DNA from: JAOAGA01 sp964540515
GTDB lineage: Bacteria; CALINM01
NCBI GenBank assembly: GCA_964540515.1
Contig: CAZIMS010000006.1
Coordinates: 62,001-126,000 of the forward strand
Length of the DNA: 64,000 nt
Reading direction: 5' to 3'
Made by a program: the position numbers and the translations under genes. The notes under the pieces are model-generated. The model was not told the DNA's origin, did no database searches, and saw only the letters and a program-made list of their open reading frames with translations. Numbering within the stretch: the stretch's first letter is position 1; every line of letters starts with the position of its first letter. Below, one piece after another: positions 52,504 through 59,478 of this stretch.

Positions 52504-53310
52504 CTATCTTCCTAAAAATGCGCCTTCAGTATCACCCAAATAGGCTTTAACAACAGCTGGATGTTTCTGGACATCTTCAGGTGTACCTTCGGCAATCTTT
52601 TCTCCAAAATCAAGCACCATTACTCTATCAGAAAGGTCCATAACAACACCCATATCATGTTCGATTAATAAAACAGTAATACCCCATTCTCTATTAACAT
52701 CAATTATAAATCTTGCCATATCTTCTGTTTCTTCTAAGTTCATACCTGCCATTGGTTCATCCAAAAGCAGTATTTCTGGGTCTAAACATAGAGCCCTTGC
52801 CATCTCAACCCTCTTTTGAAGACCGTATGGGAGAGTCCCAACAGGTTTTTTCCTTATGTGTTCTATCTCAAGAAAATCTATTATCTCCTCTACCCTTTTT
52901 CTATGTTTTACCTCTTCTTTTCTAGCCGGCCCAAAATAAAATATTGAGGCAAGGAGGCCATATTTAATGTGATTATGTCTTCCTAACATTAGATTCTCTA
53001 AAACAGTCATGTGTTTAAAAAGCTCAATATTCTGGAAGCTTCTTGCGATGCCTAACTTGGCAATCTCAAAGGGCTTTAGGTGGATTATCTCCTTATCTTT
53101 AAAAAATACTTTTCCTTTTTGAGGCCTATAAAAACCATTTATAACATTATAAAGACTACTTTTACCTGCACCATTAGGGCCTATGATGGAAAAAATTTCT
53201 CCTCTTTTTACGCTGAAGCTAACATCTAAAAGTGCGGTTATACCACCAAAGCTAAGAGTAATATTTTCTCCTTTTAGAATTATCTCATCTTTTATTCTCT
53301 CGTTACTCAC
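52504..53310 (-). CDS. livG: Liv-type ABC transporter ATP-binding protein (LivG)
   Basis: 268-residue ATPase. Walker A GPNGAGKSS (43-51), GIARSFQNIELFKHMTVLEN Q-loop region, signature LPYGLQKRVEMARAL and Walker B PEILLLDEPMAGMN. The start is GTG at 53310 with AGGAGGAT four to five bases upstream. First gene of the eight-gene import/activation operon. A 99-base space ahead holds the promoter and candidate operator. Confidence 0.94.
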   Translation of the reverse strand: MSNERIKDEIILKGENITLSFGGITALLDVSFSVKRGEIFSIIGPNGAGKSSLYNVINGFYRPQKGKVFFKDKEIIHLKPFEIAKLGIARSFQNIELFKHMTVLENLMLGRHNHIKYGLLASIFYFGPARKEEVKHRKRVEEIIDFLEIEHIRKKPVGTLPYGLQKRVEMARALCLDPEILLLDEPMAGMNLEETEDMARFIIDVNREWGITVLLIEHDMGVVMDLSDRVMVLDFGEKIAEGTPEDVQKHPAVVKAYLGDTEGAFLGR

Positions 53311-53353
53311 ATATCCTCCTGACTAAACACTGTTTTAAAATGACTAAAAATCA

Positions 53354-53372
53354 TTTAACGTAAACTGGTAAA
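53354..53372. promoter_or_regulatory. Candidate MerR/LiuR-type operator before livG
   Basis: Minus-strand TTTACCAGTTTACGTTAAA shares CAGTTTACGT (53358-53367) with the site in front of the MerR gene. It would lie just after the predicted start (+4 to +22), a repression position. If real, one regulator joins uptake and oxidation operons. Confidence 0.5.
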
Positions 53373-53383
53373 TTGTATTTATG

Positions 53384-53413
53384 ATATTAAAAAAAAGAAA
53401 TCCTGTTTGTCAA
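53384..53413 (-). promoter_or_regulatory. Sigma70 promoter of the liv-ligase operon
   Basis: Minus strand: TTGACA (53408-53413), 18-base spacer, TAATAT (53384-53389). The -35 box lies within the loop and stem of the trmB terminator, so the two signals overlap. Confidence 0.55.
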
Positions 53414-53418
53414 GATTT
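53389..53418 (-). terminator. Rho-independent terminator of trmB
   Basis: Minus strand AAATCTTG pairs with CAGGATTT over eight positions (one G-T), loop ACAAA, then one C and eight T (53389-53396). It overlaps the trmB stop codon. Confidence 0.75.
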
Positions 53419-54012
53419 TTTTAAAACACTGTAAAAAATTTTTTTGCCCACTCTTATAAACTCATTCTCATACTTAGTTTTAGATAACCTTTCTGGATAG
53501 GATTCGTTGGAGAGATGCTCAATGACAAAATTATAATTTTTAAAAATTGAAACACTGTTAAAAAAATACTCTTCAAAATCTGAGACAAAAACTACCTTTC
53601 CATCTTTCTTGAGTATCCTATATAACTCCTTAACAAAATCAATATTAATAAGCCTTCTTTGATTATGTCTTTTTTTAGGCCAGGGGTCTGGAAAGTTTAT
53701 ATGAATAAAGTCAAAAAAATTATCTACAAATAAAAAGGACGCAAGGGTAACGGCTTCTCCATAAAAAACTTTTACATTTCCCAACCTATATTTTTCTATC
53801 CTTTTTACTGTCTTTTGGAAATATTTTTTGGAATATTCTATTCCTAAAAAGAACTCCTCTCTCTTTTTTAGAGCACTATTTATTAGATACTCTCCATTAC
53901 CAAAACCAATCTCTAAATGTCTAATATTACTTTTAGAAAATTTTGTTAGATCGTAGGAATAATAGCGAAGCAACTCGTTGTTAAGAATAAGATATTTCTC
54001 TTCTAATACCAT
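53410..54012 (-). CDS. trmB: tRNA (guanine-N7-)-methyltransferase
   Basis: 200-residue SAM methyltransferase making m7G46 in tRNA. Motif I LEIGFGNGEYLINSA (33-47) and the family signature HINFPDPWPKKRHNQRRLIN, which holds the catalytic DPWPKKRH, are clear. It starts within the end of the HD-GYP gene (32-base overlap) with no visible Shine-Dalgarno site, suggesting translation by coupling. Followed by a strong terminator. Confidence 0.94.
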   Translation of the reverse strand: MVLEEKYLILNNELLRYYSYDLTKFSKSNIRHLEIGFGNGEYLINSALKKREEFFLGIEYSKKYFQKTVKRIEKYRLGNVKVFYGEAVTLASFLFVDNFFDFIHINFPDPWPKKRHNQRRLINIDFVKELYRILKKDGKVVFVSDFEEYFFNSVSIFKNYNFVIEHLSNESYPERLSKTKYENEFIRVGKKIFYSVLKKS

Positions 54013-54904
54013 AATGATTTATATTTGGATAGTAGCCTCTATAAACTCTTGAATAATTCAATCTTAACAATGCTTCAGGCTCTCGCCTATTTAAATGTAT
54101 CATCATTTTTATATATTTTTCATCAATCTCACCCCTATCTACAGCTTGACATAAAACATCAATAGCTCCACGAATATCATAAGGTTCACTTCTGTAAGGT
54201 CTTTTGGATATAAGGGCATCAAAAATATCTGAAACAGCAACAAAATTCACTGCATCATCTTTAAGCTTAATACCCAACGGATATCCACTGCCATTCTTCT
54301 TCTCGTGGTGCTGTAGGGCCACTATGGTGTTTTCAACGTAAGGATTCCCGTAATAGTAACTACACAATACGGCTCCATAAACAGTATGTTCTGTTATGAC
54401 TGAAAAATCTTTCTTACTGAGAGGCTGTGTAGAATGAAGAATGTTACTTGGTATCCTTGACTTTCCCAAATCATGTGTTATAGAAGATGAGGCAACCTGA
54501 TTTATTTTTTGTCTTTCTTCATAAAAATGTGTGGCTAAACAAATAGTTAATATGGCTGTGTTTATAGAATGCTCATAGGTATACTTATCCTTTATTCTCA
54601 TAAAATGGTACTCTTCAAGAACAGCAACAGGAAGAGATATGCTACCAAAAATATTAATTATTGTTTTTTCATCACATTTTTTACAAAAAAAATTGTATGG
54701 TGTAAGCTGAATCTGAAGATTAAAATCTCTAAAAAGAAAAGTTTCTTTTAACTTAACCCAAACTTTTGTGGTAACCATATTTTTTTTGCTAATATCCTCT
54801 ATTTTTTCTAAGTTAAGCTCCTCGCTTTTTGAGGCTAACAACTTTCCTGTTATGCTATGGATATCTCTTGTTATCTTAAAAGTATCTTTTATCATTAGTA
54901 CCAC
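53981..54904 (-). CDS. HD-GYP domain phosphodiesterase
   Basis: 307 residues. An N-terminal region of about 100 residues of unknown fold precedes an HD-GYP domain: metal-binding HD in SSITHDLGKSRIPSNIL (about 146-162), further histidines in TEHTVYGAVL and HHEKKNGSGYPLGI, where GYP is intact, and DIFDALISKRPYRS. Intact HD and GYP motifs favour cyclic-di-GMP hydrolysis. A CKKC pair (FFCKKCDEK) in the N-terminal part might bind metal. Coupled by ten bases to the upstream aminopeptidase gene. Confidence 0.9.
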   Translation of the reverse strand: MVLMIKDTFKITRDIHSITGKLLASKSEELNLEKIEDISKKNMVTTKVWVKLKETFLFRDFNLQIQLTPYNFFCKKCDEKTIINIFGSISLPVAVLEEYHFMRIKDKYTYEHSINTAILTICLATHFYEERQKINQVASSSITHDLGKSRIPSNILHSTQPLSKKDFSVITEHTVYGAVLCSYYYGNPYVENTIVALQHHEKKNGSGYPLGIKLKDDAVNFVAVSDIFDALISKRPYRSEPYDIRGAIDVLCQAVDRGEIDEKYIKMMIHLNRREPEALLRLNYSRVYRGYYPNINHYGIRREISYS

Positions 54905-55947
54905 TCTATTTTTGGATTGAAAATAACATAATCTATGTGAGTGCTAGCTCTATTAGTTCCACCGAAAGTAATATTATCACCAAAGGCTACATGGGCTGTG
55001 CCATAAATCTTCTCTGCCTCTAATATATTATCAGCCCTTTTGGCCTTTCTGTTAGTTCCAAATCCCAGCTCACAAAGGCAGTTATTCCTTTCATCTCTCT
55101 CAAAAATCTCCTCAAGAAAGCTCTTAACTCTCTCATCTCCCTTCAAATCTACGACCTTGCCATTTTTTATCTTTGCAATTAAAGGTTCCTTTAATTTACC
55201 CTCATTAGTCCATTCTATAACAAGATTACCTTCTGTCTTGGTCTCCAAAGGCGCTACAAAAACTTCTCCTGCTGGGAGATTGCCAAAACTTCCTTTTTTC
55301 TTGAAGTTACCCGTATCAGCCTTTAACTCTCTCCCTTCGAAGTTAAATGATAACTCTGTCCCAATATCATTTCTAATGATACAACCTTTTTTGCCTTGTA
55401 AATTATTCCAAAACTCCATTGTCTCTTTCTCAAGGTCAGGAAAATCAATATCAAGAGGTCCTTCAAACATCTCAAAATCAAAAAGGGGCATACTTATATA
55501 CCTTGTACCAAGCTGATTAAGTATCTTTCTAAAGGCTGTGTGGCTTGTTGAGAAATATGAAAGAGCAATCACAAAGTCTGGTATATTTTTTAAATCACCT
55601 TTATCGATAAGAGCTGATATCTCACTAACTGAGATATCTTTTCTCTCTAATCTATCCCACCCATATCTTCCTTTAATCTTTTCAATAAAATCCTTACCAA
55701 AAATCTTCTCCCATAATAATATGTTAGGCTCAATGCCATTGCCACCACTATTACTTATTACCATTTTTTCCATATCAGACACTAAATCTTTAGAAGATGT
55801 GACAAATTTATCAGCAATTAAAAGTCTTTCTTTTAACTTGCCGTCTCCATCATAATCATCACAAAAAACTAAACCTCTCTCTTCTTTACTAACACCAAGA
55901 GAGCTAATAAGTATATCCTTTGTAATCTTTTTAATCTTAATCATCAT
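54895..55947 (-). CDS. M29-family-like aminopeptidase
   Basis: 350 residues similar to thermophilic M29 (AmpS/aminopeptidase T-like) or related leucyl aminopeptidases. The C-terminal half carries the expected ligand-bearing segments: PAGEVFVAPLE (about 225-235), CELGFGTNRKAKRADN, TAHVAFGDNITFGGTN and STHIDYVIF with Glu, His and Asp ligands. Cytoplasmic, no signal peptide. Its ATG overlaps the -35 box of the divergently transcribed tRNA-Leu gene. Exact substrate unknown. Confidence 0.8.
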   Translation of the reverse strand: MMIKIKKITKDILISSLGVSKEERGLVFCDDYDGDGKLKERLLIADKFVTSSKDLVSDMEKMVISNSGGNGIEPNILLWEKIFGKDFIEKIKGRYGWDRLERKDISVSEISALIDKGDLKNIPDFVIALSYFSTSHTAFRKILNQLGTRYISMPLFDFEMFEGPLDIDFPDLEKETMEFWNNLQGKKGCIIRNDIGTELSFNFEGRELKADTGNFKKKGSFGNLPAGEVFVAPLETKTEGNLVIEWTNEGKLKEPLIAKIKNGKVVDLKGDERVKSFLEEIFERDERNNCLCELGFGTNRKAKRADNILEAEKIYGTAHVAFGDNITFGGTNRASTHIDYVIFNPKIEWY

Positions 55948-55974
55948 TGACTTTTGTGCCTAAACATTTATAAT
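55947..55974 (+). promoter_or_regulatory. Near-consensus promoter of tRNA-Leu
   Basis: TTGACT (55947-55952), 16-base spacer, TATAAT (55969-55974). The tRNA begins at 55983, nine bases after the -10 box, so little or no 5' leader would need removal. Confidence 0.75.
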
Positions 55975-55978
55975 AAGG

Positions 55979-57271
55979 CTATGCCGAAGTGGTGGAACTG
56001 GCAGACACGCTAGGTTCAGGGTCTAGTGGGTTTACACCCGTGCGAGTTCGAGTCTCGCCTTCGGCATATAAATCTTCTAAATTTTCTTTCTTAGACCAAT
56101 AAATATAAAAAGTTGTGCCTACATTTTTTTCACTCACTACGTTTATCCTTCCCCCAAAGCCTTCTACTATCCTTTTTACTATCGATAAACCTACACCGCT
56201 TCCCTCTCTATCGATAGTTTTTACCTTATTGAAGGGCTTAAAAGCTTCTTTCAACTCCTTCTCAGTCATACCTATACCGTTATCACTTATTTTTATTAGG
56301 TAGTTATCCTCTTCTTCTTTAAAGATTATGTTAACTCTTGGTGTTCTATCATCAGGGGTATATTTTATTGAATTAGCTATGAGATTTGTAAAAATCTGAA
56401 AAAAGGCTAAATTATTACCAAAAAGCTTAGGCGGTGTACCTTCTATCTTAATTTTAGGCAATCTATGCCTTATAAGTGGTCTAATATATTTTAATGAAGA
56501 CTTAAGGGCATCCTTAACATCTATAATTTCACTAATTTTTAATAATTTTTCTGTCTGTTTTAGGTTCAACAAATCTTTAACAAGCTCTTCTATCCTATTT
56601 AACCCTTTATTTATATTGTTTAGATAACTTTTGTGTTCCCTCGTCATCTTATTGTGATATTTTTTTTCAATAAGATGTAAAAAACCTTTTGTAGTAATAA
56701 TCGGGGTTTTCATATCATGTGAGATAGCTGTAACCAATGTTTCTAAATCCTTACTCTTTTGATTAAGCTGCCTATTTTTCTCTTCTATCTTCTTAGTAAA
56801 TATATAGTTTGATATGGCAGCACCAAAAGTTTTTGAGATTAACCTTATTGTTTCCCTATTAACCTCTTTTTTTTCTTTAAAGGCTATATTTATAGTAGCA
56901 AGAAACTCTTTTCTTGACCTTATGGGAATTGATAAATGGCCAATAAAATTGTCCACGGCAATGAGAAATTTTTTAACGTAACCACAGTCGGTTACATAAA
57001 AAAAATCGCAATCTTTATTATTAATGATTAAGTTTTGACACTGACAATCTCTATGAAGCTTTGACTCAATGTTTTTTAATGCTTCAGGAAGAGCATATTC
57101 AATGAAAAGACCTGAGTAAAAATTATCTTTCCATAGATTAATCCACCCACAATCTGCTCCTAAAAATGCTATTGTTTTTTTAAGAGCACTCTCTAGGTTG
57201 GAAATACTCGTCTCTTCCGCAAAAAGCGTATCAACTAAATCAGTTATAAATATCTGTAAGCTCTCTGCCAA
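55979..57271 (-). CDS. GAF-domain sensor histidine kinase
   Basis: 430 residues. A GAF-like sensor covers about 20-160 and includes several cysteines (C41, C76, C78, C88, C96), possible metal or Fe-S ligands. A coiled coil leads to HisKA with phospho-acceptor H185 in SHDMKTPI, and the ATPase domain has N (TNLIANSIKY), G1 (SDNGIGM) and G2 (GSGVGLSIV) boxes. No membrane segment or receiver partner is adjacent. The kinase fold ends near residue 390 (TTFYIYWSK); residues 403-430 are encoded antisense to tRNA-Leu and are unlikely to be conserved. Confidence 0.9.
   Translation of the reverse strand: MAESLQIFITDLVDTLFAEETSISNLESALKKTIAFLGADCGWINLWKDNFYSGLFIEYALPEALKNIESKLHRDCQCQNLIINNKDCDFFYVTDCGYVKKFLIAVDNFIGHLSIPIRSRKEFLATINIAFKEKKEVNRETIRLISKTFGAAISNYIFTKKIEEKNRQLNQKSKDLETLVTAISHDMKTPIITTKGFLHLIEKKYHNKMTREHKSYLNNINKGLNRIEELVKDLLNLKQTEKLLKISEIIDVKDALKSSLKYIRPLIRHRLPKIKIEGTPPKLFGNNLAFFQIFTNLIANSIKYTPDDRTPRVNIIFKEEEDNYLIKISDNGIGMTEKELKEAFKPFNKVKTIDREGSGVGLSIVKRIVEGFGGRINVVSEKNVGTTFYIYWSKKENLEDLYAEGETRTRTGVNPLDPEPSVSASSTTSA
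55983..56066 (+). tRNA. tRNA-Leu (anticodon CAG)
   Basis: 84-base class II tRNA. The acceptor stem GCCGAAG (55983-55989) pairs with CTTCGGC (56059-56065), with discriminator A at 56066. The anticodon arm CTAGG-TTCAGGG-TCTAG gives anticodon CAG, reading CUG leucine codons. The T arm GCGAGTTCGAGTCTCGC is intact and a long variable arm is present. CCA is not encoded. It lies antisense to the last codons of the histidine kinase. Confidence 0.96.
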
Positions 57272-57408
57272 TTTTATCCTTTAAAAAATTGTTTTATTTT
57301 CAAATATCAAGCTATAATTGATTAAGAATTTCATTACTTTTATAGCATAAAAATCAAGAATTTTAAAGGAATTTTTCATATTTTATTAAATTAAAGATTT
57401 TAATAAAT

Positions 57409-57445
57409 GTAGAAAAGAGAAGTGCCTCTAAAAAAGGGCACCCTC
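57409..57445 (-). terminator. Rho-independent-type terminator after trpB2
   Basis: Minus strand GAGGGTGCC (57437-57445) pairs with GGCACTTCTC (57417-57426) across nine pairs with one bulge, followed by TTTTCTACATTT. It lies 17 bases after the trpB2 stop, before the histidine kinase. Confidence 0.6.
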
Positions 57446-57462
57446 AATAAAGATTTGCTTGA

Positions 57463-58761
57463 TTAGTCCTTAAGCTCTCCTCTTAAAAAGGTGTCATAGG
57501 CAGTGAGATCAAAATAACCATGCCCACTAAGATTAAAAAGTATAATCTTTTCTTTTTTCTCTTCCCTCGCTTTAATTGCCTCATCTATGGCAGATTTAAT
57601 AGCATGGGAAGATTCGGGGGCTGGTATTATGCCCTCTGTTCTTGAAAATATTAGAGCCGACTCGAAGACCTTTGTCTGTTCATAGGAGACTGCTTCGATA
57701 AAATTTTTATTTGCCAAAAAAGAAACTATTGGGGAATCACCGTGATATCTTAAGCCTCCTGCATGTATAGAAGGCGGTATAAAATCATGACCTAAGGTGT
57801 ACATCTTAATAAGCGGTGTGAGTCCTGCCACATCACCATAGTCATAGTCAAATCTTCCTTTAGTTAAGGTTGGACAGGATGCAGGTTCAACAGCAATAAA
57901 TCTTGTCCCTTTCTTCCTCCCCTCAAAGCAATCCATTATAAAAGGAAATACAATACCACCAAAGTTGCTACCACCTCCAACACAACCAATTACAACATCT
58001 GGATAGAGACCTAAGTCTTCCATCTGTTTTTTTGCCTCTAACCCAATAACTGTTTGATGTAAAAGTACATGGTTTAAAACGCTTCCTAAGGCGTAGTGTG
58101 TATCTGAGTTTGTTGCTGCGTCTTCAACGGCTTCGCTTATTGCGATACCTAAGCTACCAGGACTATTGGGATCCTTTTTTAGCACTTCTCTACCGGAAGC
58201 AGTAAGCTCGCTGGGGCTTGGTATTACCTTACCTCCCCATGTCTCCATCAAAATTCTTCTATAGGGTTTCTGATTATAGCTAACCCTAACCATATATACC
58301 GTACATTCAAGCCCAAAAAGATTACAGGCAAAGCTTAAAGATGATCCCCATTGTCCAGCACCTGTCTCTGTTGCTAACCTTTTTATGCCCTCTTTTTTGT
58401 TATAGTAAGCCTGAGGGATGGCTGTATTGGGTTTGTGACTACCAGGCGGAGATACACTCTCATCTTTAAAAAAAATCTTAGCAGGTGTATTCAAATACTC
58501 TTCTAACCTTCTTGCTCTCCTTAAAGGCGTTGGTCTCCAAAGTCTATAGATATCTAAAACTTCTTCTGGTATATCTATCCATTTTTTATTAGAGACCTCT
58601 TGCTCAATAAGTGACATAGGAAAAATAGGTGTGAGCTTGTCAGGAGTAATGGGATCTTTGGTTTTAGGATCTAAGTATGGTTCTAAAGGTTCTGGCAAAT
58701 CTGCCAATATATTATACCATCTCTTTGGTATCTCGCTATCATTCAAGTAGTAATTTCTCAT
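57463..58761 (-). CDS. trpB: Tryptophan synthase beta-like protein, TrpB2 type
   Basis: 432-residue fold-type II PLP enzyme of the TrpB2 group, found in many thermophiles and anaerobes. The PLP lysine is K110 in PPGSHKPNTA; GAGQWGSSLSFA, GCVGGGSNFGGI and the C-terminal LSGHGYFDL follow. The long N-terminus with RPTPLRRARRLEEYL is typical of TrpB2 rather than TrpB1. It makes tryptophan from indole and serine (or from phosphoserine in some homologues). No trpA or other trp genes are nearby; solitary TrpB2 commonly acts as an indole-salvage enzyme. Confidence 0.93.
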   Translation of the reverse strand: MRNYYLNDSEIPKRWYNILADLPEPLEPYLDPKTKDPITPDKLTPIFPMSLIEQEVSNKKWIDIPEEVLDIYRLWRPTPLRRARRLEEYLNTPAKIFFKDESVSPPGSHKPNTAIPQAYYNKKEGIKRLATETGAGQWGSSLSFACNLFGLECTVYMVRVSYNQKPYRRILMETWGGKVIPSPSELTASGREVLKKDPNSPGSLGIAISEAVEDAATNSDTHYALGSVLNHVLLHQTVIGLEAKKQMEDLGLYPDVVIGCVGGGSNFGGIVFPFIMDCFEGRKKGTRFIAVEPASCPTLTKGRFDYDYGDVAGLTPLIKMYTLGHDFIPPSIHAGGLRYHGDSPIVSFLANKNFIEAVSYEQTKVFESALIFSRTEGIIPAPESSHAIKSAIDEAIKAREEKKEKIILFNLSGHGYFDLTAYDTFLRGELKD

Positions 58762-58813
58762 TAAGATCTCCTTTCATTATTGAAAATTCTATATTTCAAA
58801 AGCATCAAAGCAT

Positions 58814-58843
58814 AAAACTTTATGTATTATACACATAAGTTTT
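58814..58843. repeat. Inverted repeat over the trpB2 -10 region
   Basis: AAAACT-T-TATGT (58814-58825) and ACATA-AGTTTT (58833-58843) form 11 pairs with one bulge. A minus-strand TATAAT (58826-58831) for trpB2 sits in the loop. Position between divergent genes suggests an operator. Confidence 0.4.
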
Positions 58844-58864
58844 TTCCTTTAAAACAGTTTTTTC

Positions 58865-58892
58865 TTGTTTTTTTCTATGATTTATCTAATAT
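58865..58892 (+). promoter_or_regulatory. Candidate promoter of the RNase J-UppP-FtsK operon
   Basis: TTGTTT (58865-58870), 16-base spacer, TAATAT (58887-58892), nine bases before ATG 58901 and without a Shine-Dalgarno sequence. Same geometry as the ktrB and CXXC peptide promoters. Confidence 0.45.
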
Positions 58893-58900
58893 ATAACATT

Positions 58901-59098
58901 ATGGCATACGAATACTTATTACTTGTTATTTTAGGATTAGGGGCTGTAGTACTGGGATTTTATGGAGCCTTTCTGTATAAAAAGAGTAGTATAATCTCAA
59001 ACCTTTTGTCCTTTCTTATGCCTATTGGGATTATTATAACCATATTGGGCATTTTGCTAACAGTTTTGCCAAACTTTTTTAAGGAACCCATATGGTAA
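58901..59098 (+). CDS. Small membrane protein with two helices
   Basis: 65 residues when started at ATG 58901 (MAYEYLLLVILGLG). Helix 1 covers about 5-25 and helix 2 about 36-58, joined by a short basic KKSS loop; the C-terminus FFKEPIW is short. Longer frames from ATG 58877 or TTG 58865 would overlap the proposed promoter and are less likely. Family not recognised. It overlaps the next gene by seven bases and heads the RNase J operon. Confidence 0.6.
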   Translation: MAYEYLLLVILGLGAVVLGFYGAFLYKKSSIISNLLSFLMPIGIIITILGILLTVLPNFFKEPIW

Positions 59099-59478
59099 AA
59101 AGGATTCTGAAGGTTTTAGCTATTTTTGTTTTTATACTTTCAGCAGTCTATATCAGGGTGCTTGTTTATCAGGTAAATGAGTTCAAAAAGGCTGAAAGGG
59201 CTTTTAACGAGAAAAACTACAAAGAAGCAATCTCATATTATGATACCACCCTCCATATGTATACACCCTTTAGTCCCTATATTGAAAAATCTATAAATAG
59301 GTTGATTGAGATAGCAACACATTTTGAGAAAGAAAGCAACTACAGTTGGGCACTTAATAGCTATGAAAACTTAAGAAGTGCCCTTTATGCAAGCCAAAGT
59401 TTTTATACCCCCTATAAAGAAATTATCGACCTCTGCGATAAGAAAATTGCAGAGCTATTACCAAAAATACCACAGTGA
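59092..59478 (+). CDS. Membrane-anchored TPR-like protein
   Basis: 128 residues: an N-terminal anchor (ILKVLAIFVFILSAVYIRVLVY, about 5-26) and an exposed helical part with TPR-like sequence (AERAFNEKNYKEAISYYDTTL, about 40-60, and a second, weaker repeat). No enzyme motif. Its stop overlaps the GTG start of RNase J (GTGA), so both are translated together. It may recruit a partner to the membrane; identity not known. Confidence 0.65.
   Translation: MVKRILKVLAIFVFILSAVYIRVLVYQVNEFKKAERAFNEKNYKEAISYYDTTLHMYTPFSPYIEKSINRLIEIATHFEKESNYSWALNSYENLRSALYASQSFYTPYKEIIDLCDKKIAELLPKIPQ

Noticed and set aside
55040..55516. 158-codon plus-strand frame across the aminopeptidase gene
   Set aside because: Low-complexity Ser/Leu-rich shadow of the real gene on the other strand.
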